DNA of 20,693 bases, from the NCBI GenBank assembly GCA_964553125.1, contig CAZKJW010000035.1:1-20693 (forward strand). Direction: 5' to 3'. This DNA comes from Aphodomonas sp964553125 (lineage in GTDB: Bacteria > Bacillota > Clostridia > Christensenellales > Aristaeellaceae). The notes under the pieces are model-generated. The model saw only the letters and a list, made by a program, of their open reading frames with translations. It did not search any database and was not told the DNA's origin. Below are positions 1 to 7,618 of the stretch, one piece after another (the first letter of the stretch is position 1; each line of letters starts with the position of its first letter). The position numbers were made by a program, and so were the translations under genes.

Positions 1-683
1 ACGCCGTCGATTTCGGAGACGTTGCAGACGGTGAAAAGGAAGGACTTGCCGAGCTTCGTGCTGTCGCAGAGAAAGTATTTTTTGCGCGCATGGCGCAGCA
101 TCAGGCGGCGCTGGTGCGTTTCGTTTTCGGAAAAATCGCAGATGTTTCCATCGGCGGACAGCCCCTGCGAGGAGAAGAACATGAGATCCGCCGTCATGTT
201 TTGCAGCATGTTCGCGGAGTAATCGCCCACGCATACGAGCGCTTCGGGGACGAGCATCCCGCCCGTGCAGTAGACCTTGATGCGTTTCTCGCAAAGCTCG
301 GTTGCGGCGCGCAGGCTGTTGGTGATGACGGTGATGTTCTGCTCGTCGCGCAGATAGCTGACGATGCGCAGCACTGTGGAGGAGCCATCCATGATGATGG
401 TGCTGCCGTCGGCGATCATGGCGACCGCCTGCCGCGCGATTTTGTCCTTGACGGAGCTTCTGTCGCGTTCGCGCAGAACGAGCGGAACGGACTTGTTGTC
501 CGTGTCAATCAGCGTGACGCCGCCGTAGCTGCGGACGACAAGCCCAAGATCCTCCATTTTTTTCAGATCCCTGCGGATAGTGACTTTGCTGGCGTATACA
601 TGTTCGGCAAGATAGTCAACGGTAGCGTGCTTTTTATTGTGCAGAATCTCCATGATGGAATCCATTCTCTCAGATTTAAGCAT
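1..683 (-). CDS. DeoR/GlpR-family transcriptional repressor (C-terminus cut off)
   Basis: The reading frame begins at ATG 683-681, behind a GGGAGTG ribosome site, and runs off the window edge after 227 codons. The family is usually about 250 residues, so roughly 25 are missing. Residues 1-57 form the DeoR-type winged helix, with the hallmark SKVTIRRDLKKMEDLG and RSYGGV. The rest is the sugar-phosphate sensor domain, with DGSSTVL (usual form DAGST), ITNS, CTGGML and a late CDSTKLGK segment. Such proteins repress a neighbouring sugar or polyol catabolic operon and release DNA on binding a phosphorylated intermediate. The gene diverges from the 888-9532 operon, and the shared 204-bp region holds repeated operator-like words, so it very probably controls that operon and itself. 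Family is certain; the effector is unknown. Confidence 0.93.
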   Translation of the reverse strand, partial: MLKSERMDSIMEILHNKKHATVDYLAEHVYASKVTIRRDLKKMEDLGLVVRSYGGVTLIDTDNKSVPLVLRERDRSSVKDKIARQAVAMIADGSTIIMDGSSTVLRIVSYLRDEQNITVITNSLRAATELCEKRIKVYCTGGMLVPEALVCVGDYSANMLQNMTADLMFFSSQGLSADGNICDFSENETHQRRLMLRHARKKYFLCDSTKLGKSFLFTVCNVSEIDG

Positions 684-714
684 TTCGATCACTCCCGAAC
701 AAAAAAGTAAATAA

Positions 715-794
715 TTCACAAAATGTGAACGTTTGAAACCTATTTGTGATCGTTTCGCGCATTGGATAGATTTTTTATCATTAAAACGATCACG
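715..794. promoter_or_regulatory. Putative DeoR operator cluster between the divergent genes
   Basis: The word TGTGAACGTTT (724-734) recurs as TGTGATCGTTT (745-755), starting exactly 21 bp (two helical turns) later. An inverted copy AAACGATCACG lies at 784-794; GTGATCGTTT and AAACGATCAC are perfect 10-bp complements. The first copy is also the right half of a perfect palindrome, TTCACA-AAA-TGTGAA (715-729). The inverted copy ends 2 bp before the -35 box of the operon promoter. This is a typical arrangement for a repressor binding several sites, possibly with looping. That the adjacent DeoR protein binds here is inference. Confidence 0.6.
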
Positions 795-796
795 TG

Positions 797-825
797 TTGA
801 CATTGGTTCAGAGATACCGTAAAAT
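797..825 (+). promoter_or_regulatory. Sigma-70 promoter of the ABC transporter/catabolic operon
   Basis: A perfect TTGACA (797-802) is followed by a 17-bp spacer and TAAAAT (820-825). A second -10-like TATAAT (826-831) is too far from the -35 box to be preferred. Transcription should start near 832-834, giving a leader of about 55 nt before the ATG at 888. Confidence 0.75.
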
Positions 826-887
826 TATAATAAACAAACCGAGTTTTGTAAACAAGTAACATTCAACGGTTTTCGGGAGGAGTTTTC

Positions 888-1931
888 ATGAGCATTATCA
901 CAATCGTCGGCGCAGGCATGATGGGCAGCGCGATCGGCATTCCTGCCGCGCATAACGGCCACGAGGTTCGCCTTGTGGGCACGCCGCTGGACCGTGAAAT
1001 TATCGAGCACGCGCGCGAAACCGGTATGCACCTGACCATGAAGCGCAAGCTGCCCGACTCCTACAAATATTATCAGTTTGAGCAGATGCAGGAGGCGCTG
1101 GAAGGCGCCGATCTGATGGTGGGCGGCGTCAGCTCCTTCGGCGTGGACTGGTTCTGCGAGAACGTGCTGAAGGTCGTTGACCCGGCGCTGCCGATTCTCA
1201 CCGTAACCAAGGGCATGATGGACGACGAGCAGGGCAACCTGCACGTATACCCCGAGCTGTTCGAGGAGAAGTCCGGCCACCGCGGGCTGAAGCTCAACGC
1301 CGTGGGCGGCCCCTGCACCAGCTATGAGCTGGCCGATCTGGACTACACCGAGGTCACCTTCTGCGGCGAGGATATGGATCTGCTGCGCAAGATCCGCGCC
1401 ATGTTTGAAACGGACTACTACCACGTGAGCATTTCCAACGACGTGATCGGCGTGGAAGCCGCCGTCGCCATGAAGAACGCCTACGCGCTGGGCGTGACGC
1501 TCGCCGTGGGCCTTGCCGAGAAGCGCGACGGCAAAATCGGCGCGCTGCACTTCAACTCGCAGGCCGCGCTGTTTGGACAGAGCGCGAAGGAAATGAAGAA
1601 GCTGCTGTCGTGGATGGGCGCGCGCGAGGAGAGCCTGATGCTGGGCATCGGCGACCTGTACGTGACGGTTTACGGCGGACGCACCCGCAAGATCGGCACG
1701 CTGCTCGGACGCGGCCTGACCTTCGACGAGGCGATGGACGAGCTCCAGGGCGTGACGCTGGAATCGATCGTCATCGCGACCCGTTCGGCGAGAGCCGTCC
1801 AGAAAAAAATCGCCGCGGGCGAGCTGAACGCGAAGGATTTCCCGCTGCTTCAGCACATCTACGAAATCATCGTGGAGAAGAAACCCGTCAATGTTCCGTG
1901 GACGGATTTTGAAATCGAATCGATTGGATAA
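888..1931 (+). CDS. NAD(P)-dependent glycerol-3-phosphate dehydrogenase family protein (GpsA-like)
   Basis: This 347-residue cytosolic enzyme has an N-terminal Rossmann fold with GAGMMG at residues 8-13. A lysine sits in TVTKGM near residue 107, and the helical catalytic half has AVAMKNAYALG and the GpsA-type block GDLYVTVYGGRTRKIG (GpsA has GDL-x-x-TC-x-x-x-SRN). The family interconverts sn-glycerol-3-phosphate and dihydroxyacetone phosphate. Here SRN is replaced by RTRK and the sequence is divergent, so a related phosphorylated polyol is possible. Start: ATG 888 behind GGGAGGAG. It is the first gene of the catabolic operon, 63 bp after the promoter. That placement argues for a degradative role in oxidising imported glycerol-3-phosphate, not for the usual lipid-synthesis GpsA role. 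Family confident, substrate uncertain. Confidence 0.78.
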   Translation: MSIITIVGAGMMGSAIGIPAAHNGHEVRLVGTPLDREIIEHARETGMHLTMKRKLPDSYKYYQFEQMQEALEGADLMVGGVSSFGVDWFCENVLKVVDPALPILTVTKGMMDDEQGNLHVYPELFEEKSGHRGLKLNAVGGPCTSYELADLDYTEVTFCGEDMDLLRKIRAMFETDYYHVSISNDVIGVEAAVAMKNAYALGVTLAVGLAEKRDGKIGALHFNSQAALFGQSAKEMKKLLSWMGAREESLMLGIGDLYVTVYGGRTRKIGTLLGRGLTFDEAMDELQGVTLESIVIATRSARAVQKKIAAGELNAKDFPLLQHIYEIIVEKKPVNVPWTDFEIESIG

Positions 1932-1932
1932 A

Positions 1933-1980
1933 GTCGGCCGCCCAAAATGGCGAAAGGAGGGAACTGCGTTTCAGGCCGAC
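1933..1980 (+). other. Inverted repeat in the gap between dehydrogenase and binding-protein genes
   Basis: GTCGGCC (1933-1939) and GGCCGAC (1974-1980) are perfect complements enclosing 34 nt. There is no U-run, so it is not a terminator. It could be an mRNA processing or stability stem that lets the next gene be expressed at a higher level. Short arms and a long loop make this weak. Confidence 0.25.
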
Positions 1981-2022
1981 GTCCATTCAAAATAACAACA
2001 CAAAATATTGGGAGGAAAAAAC

Positions 2023-3321
2023 ATGAAAAAGTTTTTTGCCATGATTCTTGCGCTGGCGCTTTGCCTGTCCATGGTGACCATCGCGTCCGCTGAAGAACCC
2101 GTTGAAGTCAGCTTCTGGCATGCCTGGGGTTCCGGCGCCAACTACGAAGCCCTCACCACCCTCGTTAACGAATTCAACGCCCTGCATGAAGGCAAGATCC
2201 ACGTGACCGAGCAGTATATCGGCAACTACGCCGAGATCCTGTCCAAGTACAACGTCTCCTTCAAGTCCGGCGAGAACCCGACGGTCTCCATCATCGACGC
2301 CTGCATGTCCCTCAACGAAATGCAGTACGGCACGATGGTCAGCCTGAGCGACTACGCCGCCAAGAACGATCCTGACTACGACATCGGTCAGTTCGTTCCC
2401 GCCTTCCTCGTGTTCAGCACGGACACCGAAGGCAACGTCTGGTCCTTCCCCTATGGCCGTTCCACCCAGATCATGTACGGCAACATGGATCTGCTCGGCG
2501 AACTGGGCTACGGCATGCCGCAGAGCTGGGAAGAAATGCTGGAAATCTGCGAGAAATGGTATGAGAAGACCGGCAAGCCCGCTTATGGTCATCCGATCGC
2601 CGGCGGCTACTTCACCTACTACATCACCGTCTGGGGCGGCGGCGAATACTTCAGCAAGGACGGCCTCGGCGCCACCATGAACCTCAACAATGGTTGGGAA
2701 AAGGCTCTGTCCATCTGGCGTGAAACCATCGACAAGGGCTGGTACGAAGTGCCTTCCCTGACCACCGGCGGCTTCTGGGAAGACTTCATGGCGGGCAACC
2801 TGCCCTTCTGCTTCTACTCCTCCGGCAACCTCGGCGGCGCGATCACCAAGTCCGAAGGCGTGTTTGAACTGGGCGTCGACATGCTGCCCGGCAAGCTGCA
2901 GGAGGATGGCAGCATCTATCGTCGCGTCTACACCGGCGGCTCCAACCTGATGCTCGCCAGCAACAAGAGCGAAGAAGAAACCGCGGCCGGCTGGGAATTC
3001 ATCAAGTACATGACCAGCACCGAAGCGAACATCTTCCACTCCCTCAAGACCGGCTACGTGCTCTCTCACGTCGGCGTTGAAAACGACGAGCGCGTCCAGA
3101 CCGCTTGGGCCGAGAACCCGAAGGCCCGCGTGGCGTTCGACCAGATGGCGTATCTGAACGAAACCCACGTCTCCCCCTACATGTCCGAGATCGACAACGA
3201 AGTTGTTTCCTCTCTGGAAGCCTTTGCCTCTGACAACATCAGCGTCGAAGACGAGCTGGAAGAACTCAAGGCGATCATGGAATCCGTGCTGCCCAACGGC
3301 ATCGTGGAAAGCTACGAATAA
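2023..3321 (+). CDS. Extracellular solute-binding protein of a CUT1-type ABC importer (UgpB-like)
   Basis: The 432-residue protein starts with a type I signal peptide (MKK, hydrophobic core, cleavage probably after ASA near residue 24). There is no lipobox cysteine at that point, which is unusual for a Gram-positive binding protein. The mature part begins with VEVSFWHAWGSG, then GNYAEILSK, QFVPAF, PYGRSTQIMYGN, SSGNLGGAI, GGSNLMLA and KTGYVL. Each has a counterpart in E. coli UgpB, the sn-glycerol-3-phosphate and glycerophosphodiester binder. The segment around 3150-3210 that should match the ligand-binding end of UgpB has no arginine by eye, so the ligand may differ. A TTG at 2008 would lie upstream of the GGAGGAAA ribosome site, so ATG 2023 is the start. 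It feeds the permeases encoded downstream. Confidence 0.9.
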   Translation: MKKFFAMILALALCLSMVTIASAEEPVEVSFWHAWGSGANYEALTTLVNEFNALHEGKIHVTEQYIGNYAEILSKYNVSFKSGENPTVSIIDACMSLNEMQYGTMVSLSDYAAKNDPDYDIGQFVPAFLVFSTDTEGNVWSFPYGRSTQIMYGNMDLLGELGYGMPQSWEEMLEICEKWYEKTGKPAYGHPIAGGYFTYYITVWGGGEYFSKDGLGATMNLNNGWEKALSIWRETIDKGWYEVPSLTTGGFWEDFMAGNLPFCFYSSGNLGGAITKSEGVFELGVDMLPGKLQEDGSIYRRVYTGGSNLMLASNKSEEETAAGWEFIKYMTSTEANIFHSLKTGYVLSHVGVENDERVQTAWAENPKARVAFDQMAYLNETHVSPYMSEIDNEVVSSLEAFASDNISVEDELEELKAIMESVLPNGIVESYE

Positions 3322-3346
3322 TCGCAGAGAATAGGTTTCACCTCAT

Positions 3347-3380
3347 GGGCAGGGAGCGCGCTTATGCGGGTTCCCTGCCC
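3347..3380 (+). other. Strong hairpin after the binding-protein gene (mRNA stabiliser or attenuating stem)
   Basis: GGGCAGGGA (3347-3355) pairs perfectly with TCCCTGCCC (3372-3380) across a 16-nt loop. No U-run follows, so full termination is unlikely. In many binding-protein operons a stem here protects the upstream message, allowing excess binding protein over permease. That role is inferred. The rest of the 134-bp gap up to 3455 shows nothing beyond the next ribosome site. Confidence 0.55.
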
Positions 3381-3455
3381 GTTGCAAATTATGAATTCTT
3401 CACGGCGGGCGTTTGAACGCCGCGATGATGAGAGCCGCGAAGGAAGGAGAAAAAC

Positions 3456-4490
3456 ATGGCGGAAATCAGATTTGAAAACATCACGAAAAAATTTGGTGAC
3501 AAAGTGATTCTTGACCGGCTGAACCTGTCGATCGAGGACGGCTCTTTCACCGTAATGATCGGCCCTTCCGGATGCGGAAAGACGACGCTTCTGCGCATCA
3601 TCGCGGGCATTGGCCCCCAGACTTCCGGCAAGGTCTATCTGGACGGCAAGGACATTTCCGGTCTGCCGCCGGCAGAGCGCGACGTTGCCATGGTTTTCCA
3701 GAACTATGCAATTTATCCCACGATGACTGTGCGCGAGAACATCGAGTTCGGTCTGAAGAACAACAAGGTGCCCAAGAACGAGCGCGAACGCCTTGTGCGT
3801 GAAATTTCCGAGATTGTCGGCATTGGCGAGCTGCTCAACCGCAAGCCGGGCACGCTTTCGGGCGGCCAGAGACAGCGCATTGCGCTGGCGCGCGCAATGG
3901 TCAAAAAGCCCAAGGTGTTCCTCATGGACGAACCGCTTTCTAACCTGGACGCGAAGCTGCGCGTCGGGATGCGCACGGAACTGATCGAGCTGCACAACCA
4001 GCTCAAGACGACCTTCGTCTATGTCACGCACGACCAGACGGAGGCCATGTCCATGGGAACAAAGATTGTTCTCATGAACGGGGGCGTCATTCAGCAGGAA
4101 GCCAATCCGAGCAAGATTTACCACGACCCGGACAACCTCTTCACCGCGCAGTTTATCGGTTCTCCGCAGATGAACGTCATCAACTTCGGCGAGAGCAAGG
4201 CCTGCTACGGCTTCCGCCCCGAGAAGGTGCACGTCACCAACGAGCCGTCCAATTTCTTCTACACCCGCAGGGGTACCATCGTCACCAAGGAAATGCTCGG
4301 TTCCGAGACGATTTATCAGGTGCGCTACGAAGGAAACTCCATCATGGTTAAGAGCCTTGACGATACCTTCGCGCAGGGCAGCGATGTGCATATCGGCGTG
4401 AGAAAAGAAAACATTCTGCTTTTCGACGAGAACGAACAGCGCGTGCGCGCTGACGACGCGCGTTACGACGCATGGATGCAGAGACTGTGA
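3456..4490 (+). CDS. ABC transporter ATPase, MalK/UgpC/MsmK family
   Basis: This 344-residue cytoplasmic subunit energises the importer by ATP hydrolysis. All nucleotide-binding motifs are intact: Walker A GPSGCGKTT (36-44), Q-loop in VFQNYAIYPTMTV, signature LSGGQRQRIALARA (from about 134), Walker B VFLMDEPLSNLDAK (from about 154) and H-loop VTHDQTEAMSM (His about 192). The C-terminal regulatory OB/TOBE region includes GFRPEKV and is slightly shorter than in E. coli UgpC or MalK (about 356-371 residues). The start is ATG 3456 after AGGAAGGAG. Only 7 bp separate it from the first permease gene. Many Gram-positives use one shared ATPase for several sugar importers; a dedicated copy inside the operon, as in ugp, is notable. 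Confidence 0.95.
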   Translation: MAEIRFENITKKFGDKVILDRLNLSIEDGSFTVMIGPSGCGKTTLLRIIAGIGPQTSGKVYLDGKDISGLPPAERDVAMVFQNYAIYPTMTVRENIEFGLKNNKVPKNERERLVREISEIVGIGELLNRKPGTLSGGQRQRIALARAMVKKPKVFLMDEPLSNLDAKLRVGMRTELIELHNQLKTTFVYVTHDQTEAMSMGTKIVLMNGGVIQQEANPSKIYHDPDNLFTAQFIGSPQMNVINFGESKACYGFRPEKVHVTNEPSNFFYTRRGTIVTKEMLGSETIYQVRYEGNSIMVKSLDDTFAQGSDVHIGVRKENILLFDENEQRVRADDARYDAWMQRL

Positions 4491-4497
4491 GGGCCAT

Positions 4498-5406
4498 ATG
4501 AAAAAAAGAGAAATTGCATGTGTGGCCGGCCAGCAGACGCCGTGGGAAAAGGCGCGCCCTTACGTATACATTCTGCCGGCAATGTTTTTTCTGAGCGTGT
4601 TCGTGGTCTATCCGCTCATTGACGTAATCGTCCGTTCCTTCCAGAAATGGAACATGATTACCGAGCCGACGTGGGTCGGATGGAGCAACTACGCCTATAA
4701 CTTCAAGCGCAAGGAGTTCCAGGACGCCATCATTCATACGCTGACGTATGCGATATTTGTCGTGGGACTCGGCCTGTCGCTTTCCACGCTGTTTGCAGTG
4801 TGGCTTTCCAAGAACACCTTTCTCAACAACCTTACGCGCAATGTCATGTTCATGCCGCACGTTATCGCGCTACTTTCCGTCGCGATGGTGTGGGCATGGA
4901 TTATGAACAAGGATAACGGATTGCTCAACATGGTGCTGAATTTCTTCGGGCTGCCCTCCCTGAAATGGATTGACAGCTCGGATACGGCGATGATGTCGGT
5001 CATCATCGTGGCGCTGTGGAAGGCGATCGGCTATAACACGATGCTTATCTACGCGGCCATTCAGAACGTGCCTGCCGAGCTGTATGAGGCGGCGGAGCTG
5101 GACAAGGCAAGCAGCTGGAAGAAGTTCTCCAAGATTACGCTGCCGATGATTTCTCCGCAGATGTTCATGCTGCTCATTACTGCGACGACCGGCTCCTTCC
5201 GCGTTTTCGATACGATTCGCGTCATGACGCACGGCGGCCCCGGAACGTCCACGCAGGTGCTGGTGTATTACATCTACAAGCAGGCCTTTGTGCTTCAGGG
5301 CAAGGTTGGCTATGCGTTCTCTGCGGCCGTTGTGCTGATGCTGATGATCGGCGTGGTGACGATTGCGTATTTCCGCATTCTCTCCAAGCGCGTTCATTAC
5401 CAATAA
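4498..5406 (+). CDS. ABC transporter permease, UgpA/MalF type
   Basis: The 302-residue integral membrane protein has about six hydrophobic segments, the first around residues 25-45 (YILPAMFFLSVFVVYPLI). The cytoplasmic EAA loop that docks the ATPase reads AELYEAAELDKASSWKKF near residues 192-210. The pre-first-helix tail KKREIACVAGQ is short, as in UgpA and unlike MalF, which carries a large periplasmic domain. The start ATG 4498 has GAGGG only 4 nt upstream, so initiation may be partly coupled to the ATPase gene ending 7 nt earlier. It forms a heterodimer with the next gene's product. Confidence 0.93.
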   Translation: MKKREIACVAGQQTPWEKARPYVYILPAMFFLSVFVVYPLIDVIVRSFQKWNMITEPTWVGWSNYAYNFKRKEFQDAIIHTLTYAIFVVGLGLSLSTLFAVWLSKNTFLNNLTRNVMFMPHVIALLSVAMVWAWIMNKDNGLLNMVLNFFGLPSLKWIDSSDTAMMSVIIVALWKAIGYNTMLIYAAIQNVPAELYEAAELDKASSWKKFSKITLPMISPQMFMLLITATTGSFRVFDTIRVMTHGGPGTSTQVLVYYIYKQAFVLQGKVGYAFSAAVVLMLMIGVVTIAYFRILSKRVHYQ

Positions 5407-5429
5407 AAAGGGAAGGAGAGTGACAGCAC

Positions 5430-6257
5430 ATGAAACAGAAAATTACGCTTGGTTCCATTCTCAGCGCGCTGCTGAAGCTGTTGTTGATTGTCATCTTCAT
5501 TTTCCCGTTCTATTGGATGATCGTCACCGGCTTTAAGACATATCAGGAGACGATTGCGTTCCCGCCGTCTCTCTGGCCGGAGTCCTTCCAGTGGATCAAC
5601 TTCAAGAAAGTCTGGGAATCCGGCCCTTATCTGACGTATCTAAAAAACAGCGTCGTCGTCAGCGTCGGAACGCTGGTTCTTCAGACGCTGGTCATGGTTC
5701 CTGCGTCCTATGCGTTTGCAAAGTTCCAGTTCAAGGGCCGCGGCTTCCTGTTTGCAATCGTCATGGTTGCCTTCATGATTCCGCAGCAGGTTACGTTCAT
5801 TTCCATCTTCAACATGATGTCCTCGCTCGGCTGGCTCAACACGCTGCTGCCGCAGATCATTCCACACGCGGCGAATGCGTTCGGCATTTTCCTGCTGAGG
5901 CAGAATTTCATGCAGATCCCCGACGAGCTGCTTGAATCGGCGCGTCTGGACAAGGCGTCCGAGTTCCAGATTCTCACCAAGGTTATGCTGCCGATGGGCA
6001 AGCCCACGCTGGTCTCCATTCTCATGCTGAGCTTCATCAGCACGTGGAACGATTATTTCTGGCCCTTCATCATGGCTTCCAGCTCAGATGTGTATCCGCT
6101 CACCATGGGCATTGCCGCCCTGCGCGACGTGGAAGGCGCTTACGACTGGGAGATCATCATGGCCGGCAACGTCATTCTGGTCGTTCCGATCATCATCATC
6201 TATGCGCTGTTCCATAAGCGCATTGTGCGCGCATTCGCTTACAGCGGAATCAAATAA
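5430..6257 (+). CDS. ABC transporter permease, UgpE/MalG type
   Basis: The 275-residue partner permease has about six membrane segments. It opens with the typical LLLIVIFIFPFYWMIVTGFK, has an EAA loop DELLESARLDKASEFQIL near residues 164-182, and ends with KRIVRAFAYSGIK, the usual C-terminus of the MalG/UgpE group. A clear GGAAGGAG precedes ATG 5430. With the preceding permease and ATPase it makes a complete CUT1 importer. The conserved FISTWNDYFWPFIMA segment lies near residues 200-215. Confidence 0.94.
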   Translation: MKQKITLGSILSALLKLLLIVIFIFPFYWMIVTGFKTYQETIAFPPSLWPESFQWINFKKVWESGPYLTYLKNSVVVSVGTLVLQTLVMVPASYAFAKFQFKGRGFLFAIVMVAFMIPQQVTFISIFNMMSSLGWLNTLLPQIIPHAANAFGIFLLRQNFMQIPDELLESARLDKASEFQILTKVMLPMGKPTLVSILMLSFISTWNDYFWPFIMASSSDVYPLTMGIAALRDVEGAYDWEIIMAGNVILVVPIIIIYALFHKRIVRAFAYSGIK

Positions 6258-6281
6258 ACAGCGCGAAGGGAGCGAGATTCA

Positions 6282-7583
6282 ATGAGCATGGCGAAATATG
6301 CCGTCGTTATCAGTGAAGACGCAATGATCTATGAAGATCTTGCCGTGCTGCGCGAGCTGCCGGCCTTCGGTTCTATCTGGGATCAGGCCGCCATCATCCG
6401 CCGCAACCGCTCGATCTACCCGACGATCACCTATCCCTGTCATACGTCCATGCGCACCGGCTGCTATCCGGATCGCCATGGCGTGCTCAACAACGAGCAG
6501 ACGATTCTGGGCGAAGTGTCCTCGAAGTGGGAACACTTCAACGACATCGTGCGTGTGCCTGATATTTTCGACCGCGCAAAGGAACACGGCCTGACGACCG
6601 CTTCGGTTTTCTGGCCGGTCACCGGAAAACATCCGCATGTCGACTGGCTGGTGGATGAGTATTGGCCGCAGGACGCCACGCAGGATAGCTCGGAATGCTT
6701 CGCCGACGCCGGTGCGCGGGAAGCGACGATGGAAGTTATTCGCAACAACATCCATTTCGTGCGCGGCCACGAGCGCAAGCATCCGTGGGGCGACGAGTTC
6801 ATCAACGGCTGCGCGTGCGACATCATCCGCCGCTTCCAGCCGAACCTGCTGATGATGCATCCGGGCAATGTGGACGGCTATCGCCATGAGGCGGGCGTGT
6901 TCTCCGCAAAGGCCATTCACGGCCTGCACGAATGCGACCTGTGGCTGAGCGATATCCTGCAGGCGCTGGATCTCGCGGGAATCCGCGATCAGACGAACGT
7001 GTTCGTCGTGAGCGACCATGGCCAAATCGACGTGCGCGGCAACGTGCATCCTAACGTGCTGCTGCGGCGCGCGGGGCTCATCGACGTCGCGCCTGACGGC
7101 TCGGTGAAGGATTTCCGCGCGATGTGCAAGTCCACGGGCGCTTCGTGCCAGGTGTGGCTGAAGAACCCGGAGGATAAGGCCGTCTGGCAGGAGACGCGCG
7201 ACGTGCTCGAAGCCGCCCGCAAGGAAGGCGCTTACGGCATTGAACGCGTTTACACCGTTGAGGAAACCGAAAAAGAAGAACATCTTTCCGGCGGCTTCAG
7301 CTTCGTGCTGGAAACCAACGGCATGTATTCCTTCGGAAACGACTGGCGCGATCCGGTCATCCGTGGGGTCGATACGAGCGACTACAAGCTCGCGCACGGC
7401 GCACACGGCTATCACCCCGATAAGGGCCCGCAGCCGACGCTGCTCGCTTTCGGGCCGGGCATCCGCGCGGGCGCAGTGGTGGAAGAAGCCCGCATCATTG
7501 ATATCGCGCCGACCGTCGCCGCGTCCCTCGGCTTCGACATGCCGGACACGGACGGTCGCGTCGTCAGCGAGATTCTGCGCTGA
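6282..7583 (+). CDS. Alkaline-phosphatase-superfamily phosphodiesterase/nucleotide pyrophosphatase-type hydrolase
   Basis: The 433-residue protein has no signal peptide, so it acts in the cytoplasm. It carries the two-metal active site of type I phosphodiesterases: Asp13 in ISEDAM, the nucleophile Thr50 in YPTITYPCHTS, TGCYPDRHGV, Asp and His in VDGYRHE, Asp and His in VSDHGQ, and a late His in HGAHGYHPD. The family cleaves phosphodiesters, pyrophosphates or phosphonates; the exact substrate cannot be read from the motifs. It sits 24 bp after the last permease gene. In E. coli ugp the corresponding place holds UgpQ, an unrelated glycerophosphodiesterase. I infer an analogous role here: hydrolysing the imported diester. 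Phosphonate hydrolysis is the main alternative. ATG 6282 fits AAGGGAG better than ATG 6288. Confidence 0.85.
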   Translation: MSMAKYAVVISEDAMIYEDLAVLRELPAFGSIWDQAAIIRRNRSIYPTITYPCHTSMRTGCYPDRHGVLNNEQTILGEVSSKWEHFNDIVRVPDIFDRAKEHGLTTASVFWPVTGKHPHVDWLVDEYWPQDATQDSSECFADAGAREATMEVIRNNIHFVRGHERKHPWGDEFINGCACDIIRRFQPNLLMMHPGNVDGYRHEAGVFSAKAIHGLHECDLWLSDILQALDLAGIRDQTNVFVVSDHGQIDVRGNVHPNVLLRRAGLIDVAPDGSVKDFRAMCKSTGASCQVWLKNPEDKAVWQETRDVLEAARKEGAYGIERVYTVEETEKEEHLSGGFSFVLETNGMYSFGNDWRDPVIRGVDTSDYKLAHGAHGYHPDKGPQPTLLAFGPGIRAGAVVEEARIIDIAPTVAASLGFDMPDTDGRVVSEILR

Positions 7584-7618
7584 GGGCTGATAACAACATA
7601 AAGGGAGGAACGATACAC

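Noticed and set aside
2008..2022. TTG start giving five extra residues on the binding protein
   Set aside because: The extra codons are the ribosome site itself, and ATG 2023 begins a textbook signal peptide.
1932..2022. Terminator between the dehydrogenase and binding-protein genes
   Set aside because: The only inverted repeat has a 34-nt loop and no T tract; the genes look co-transcribed.
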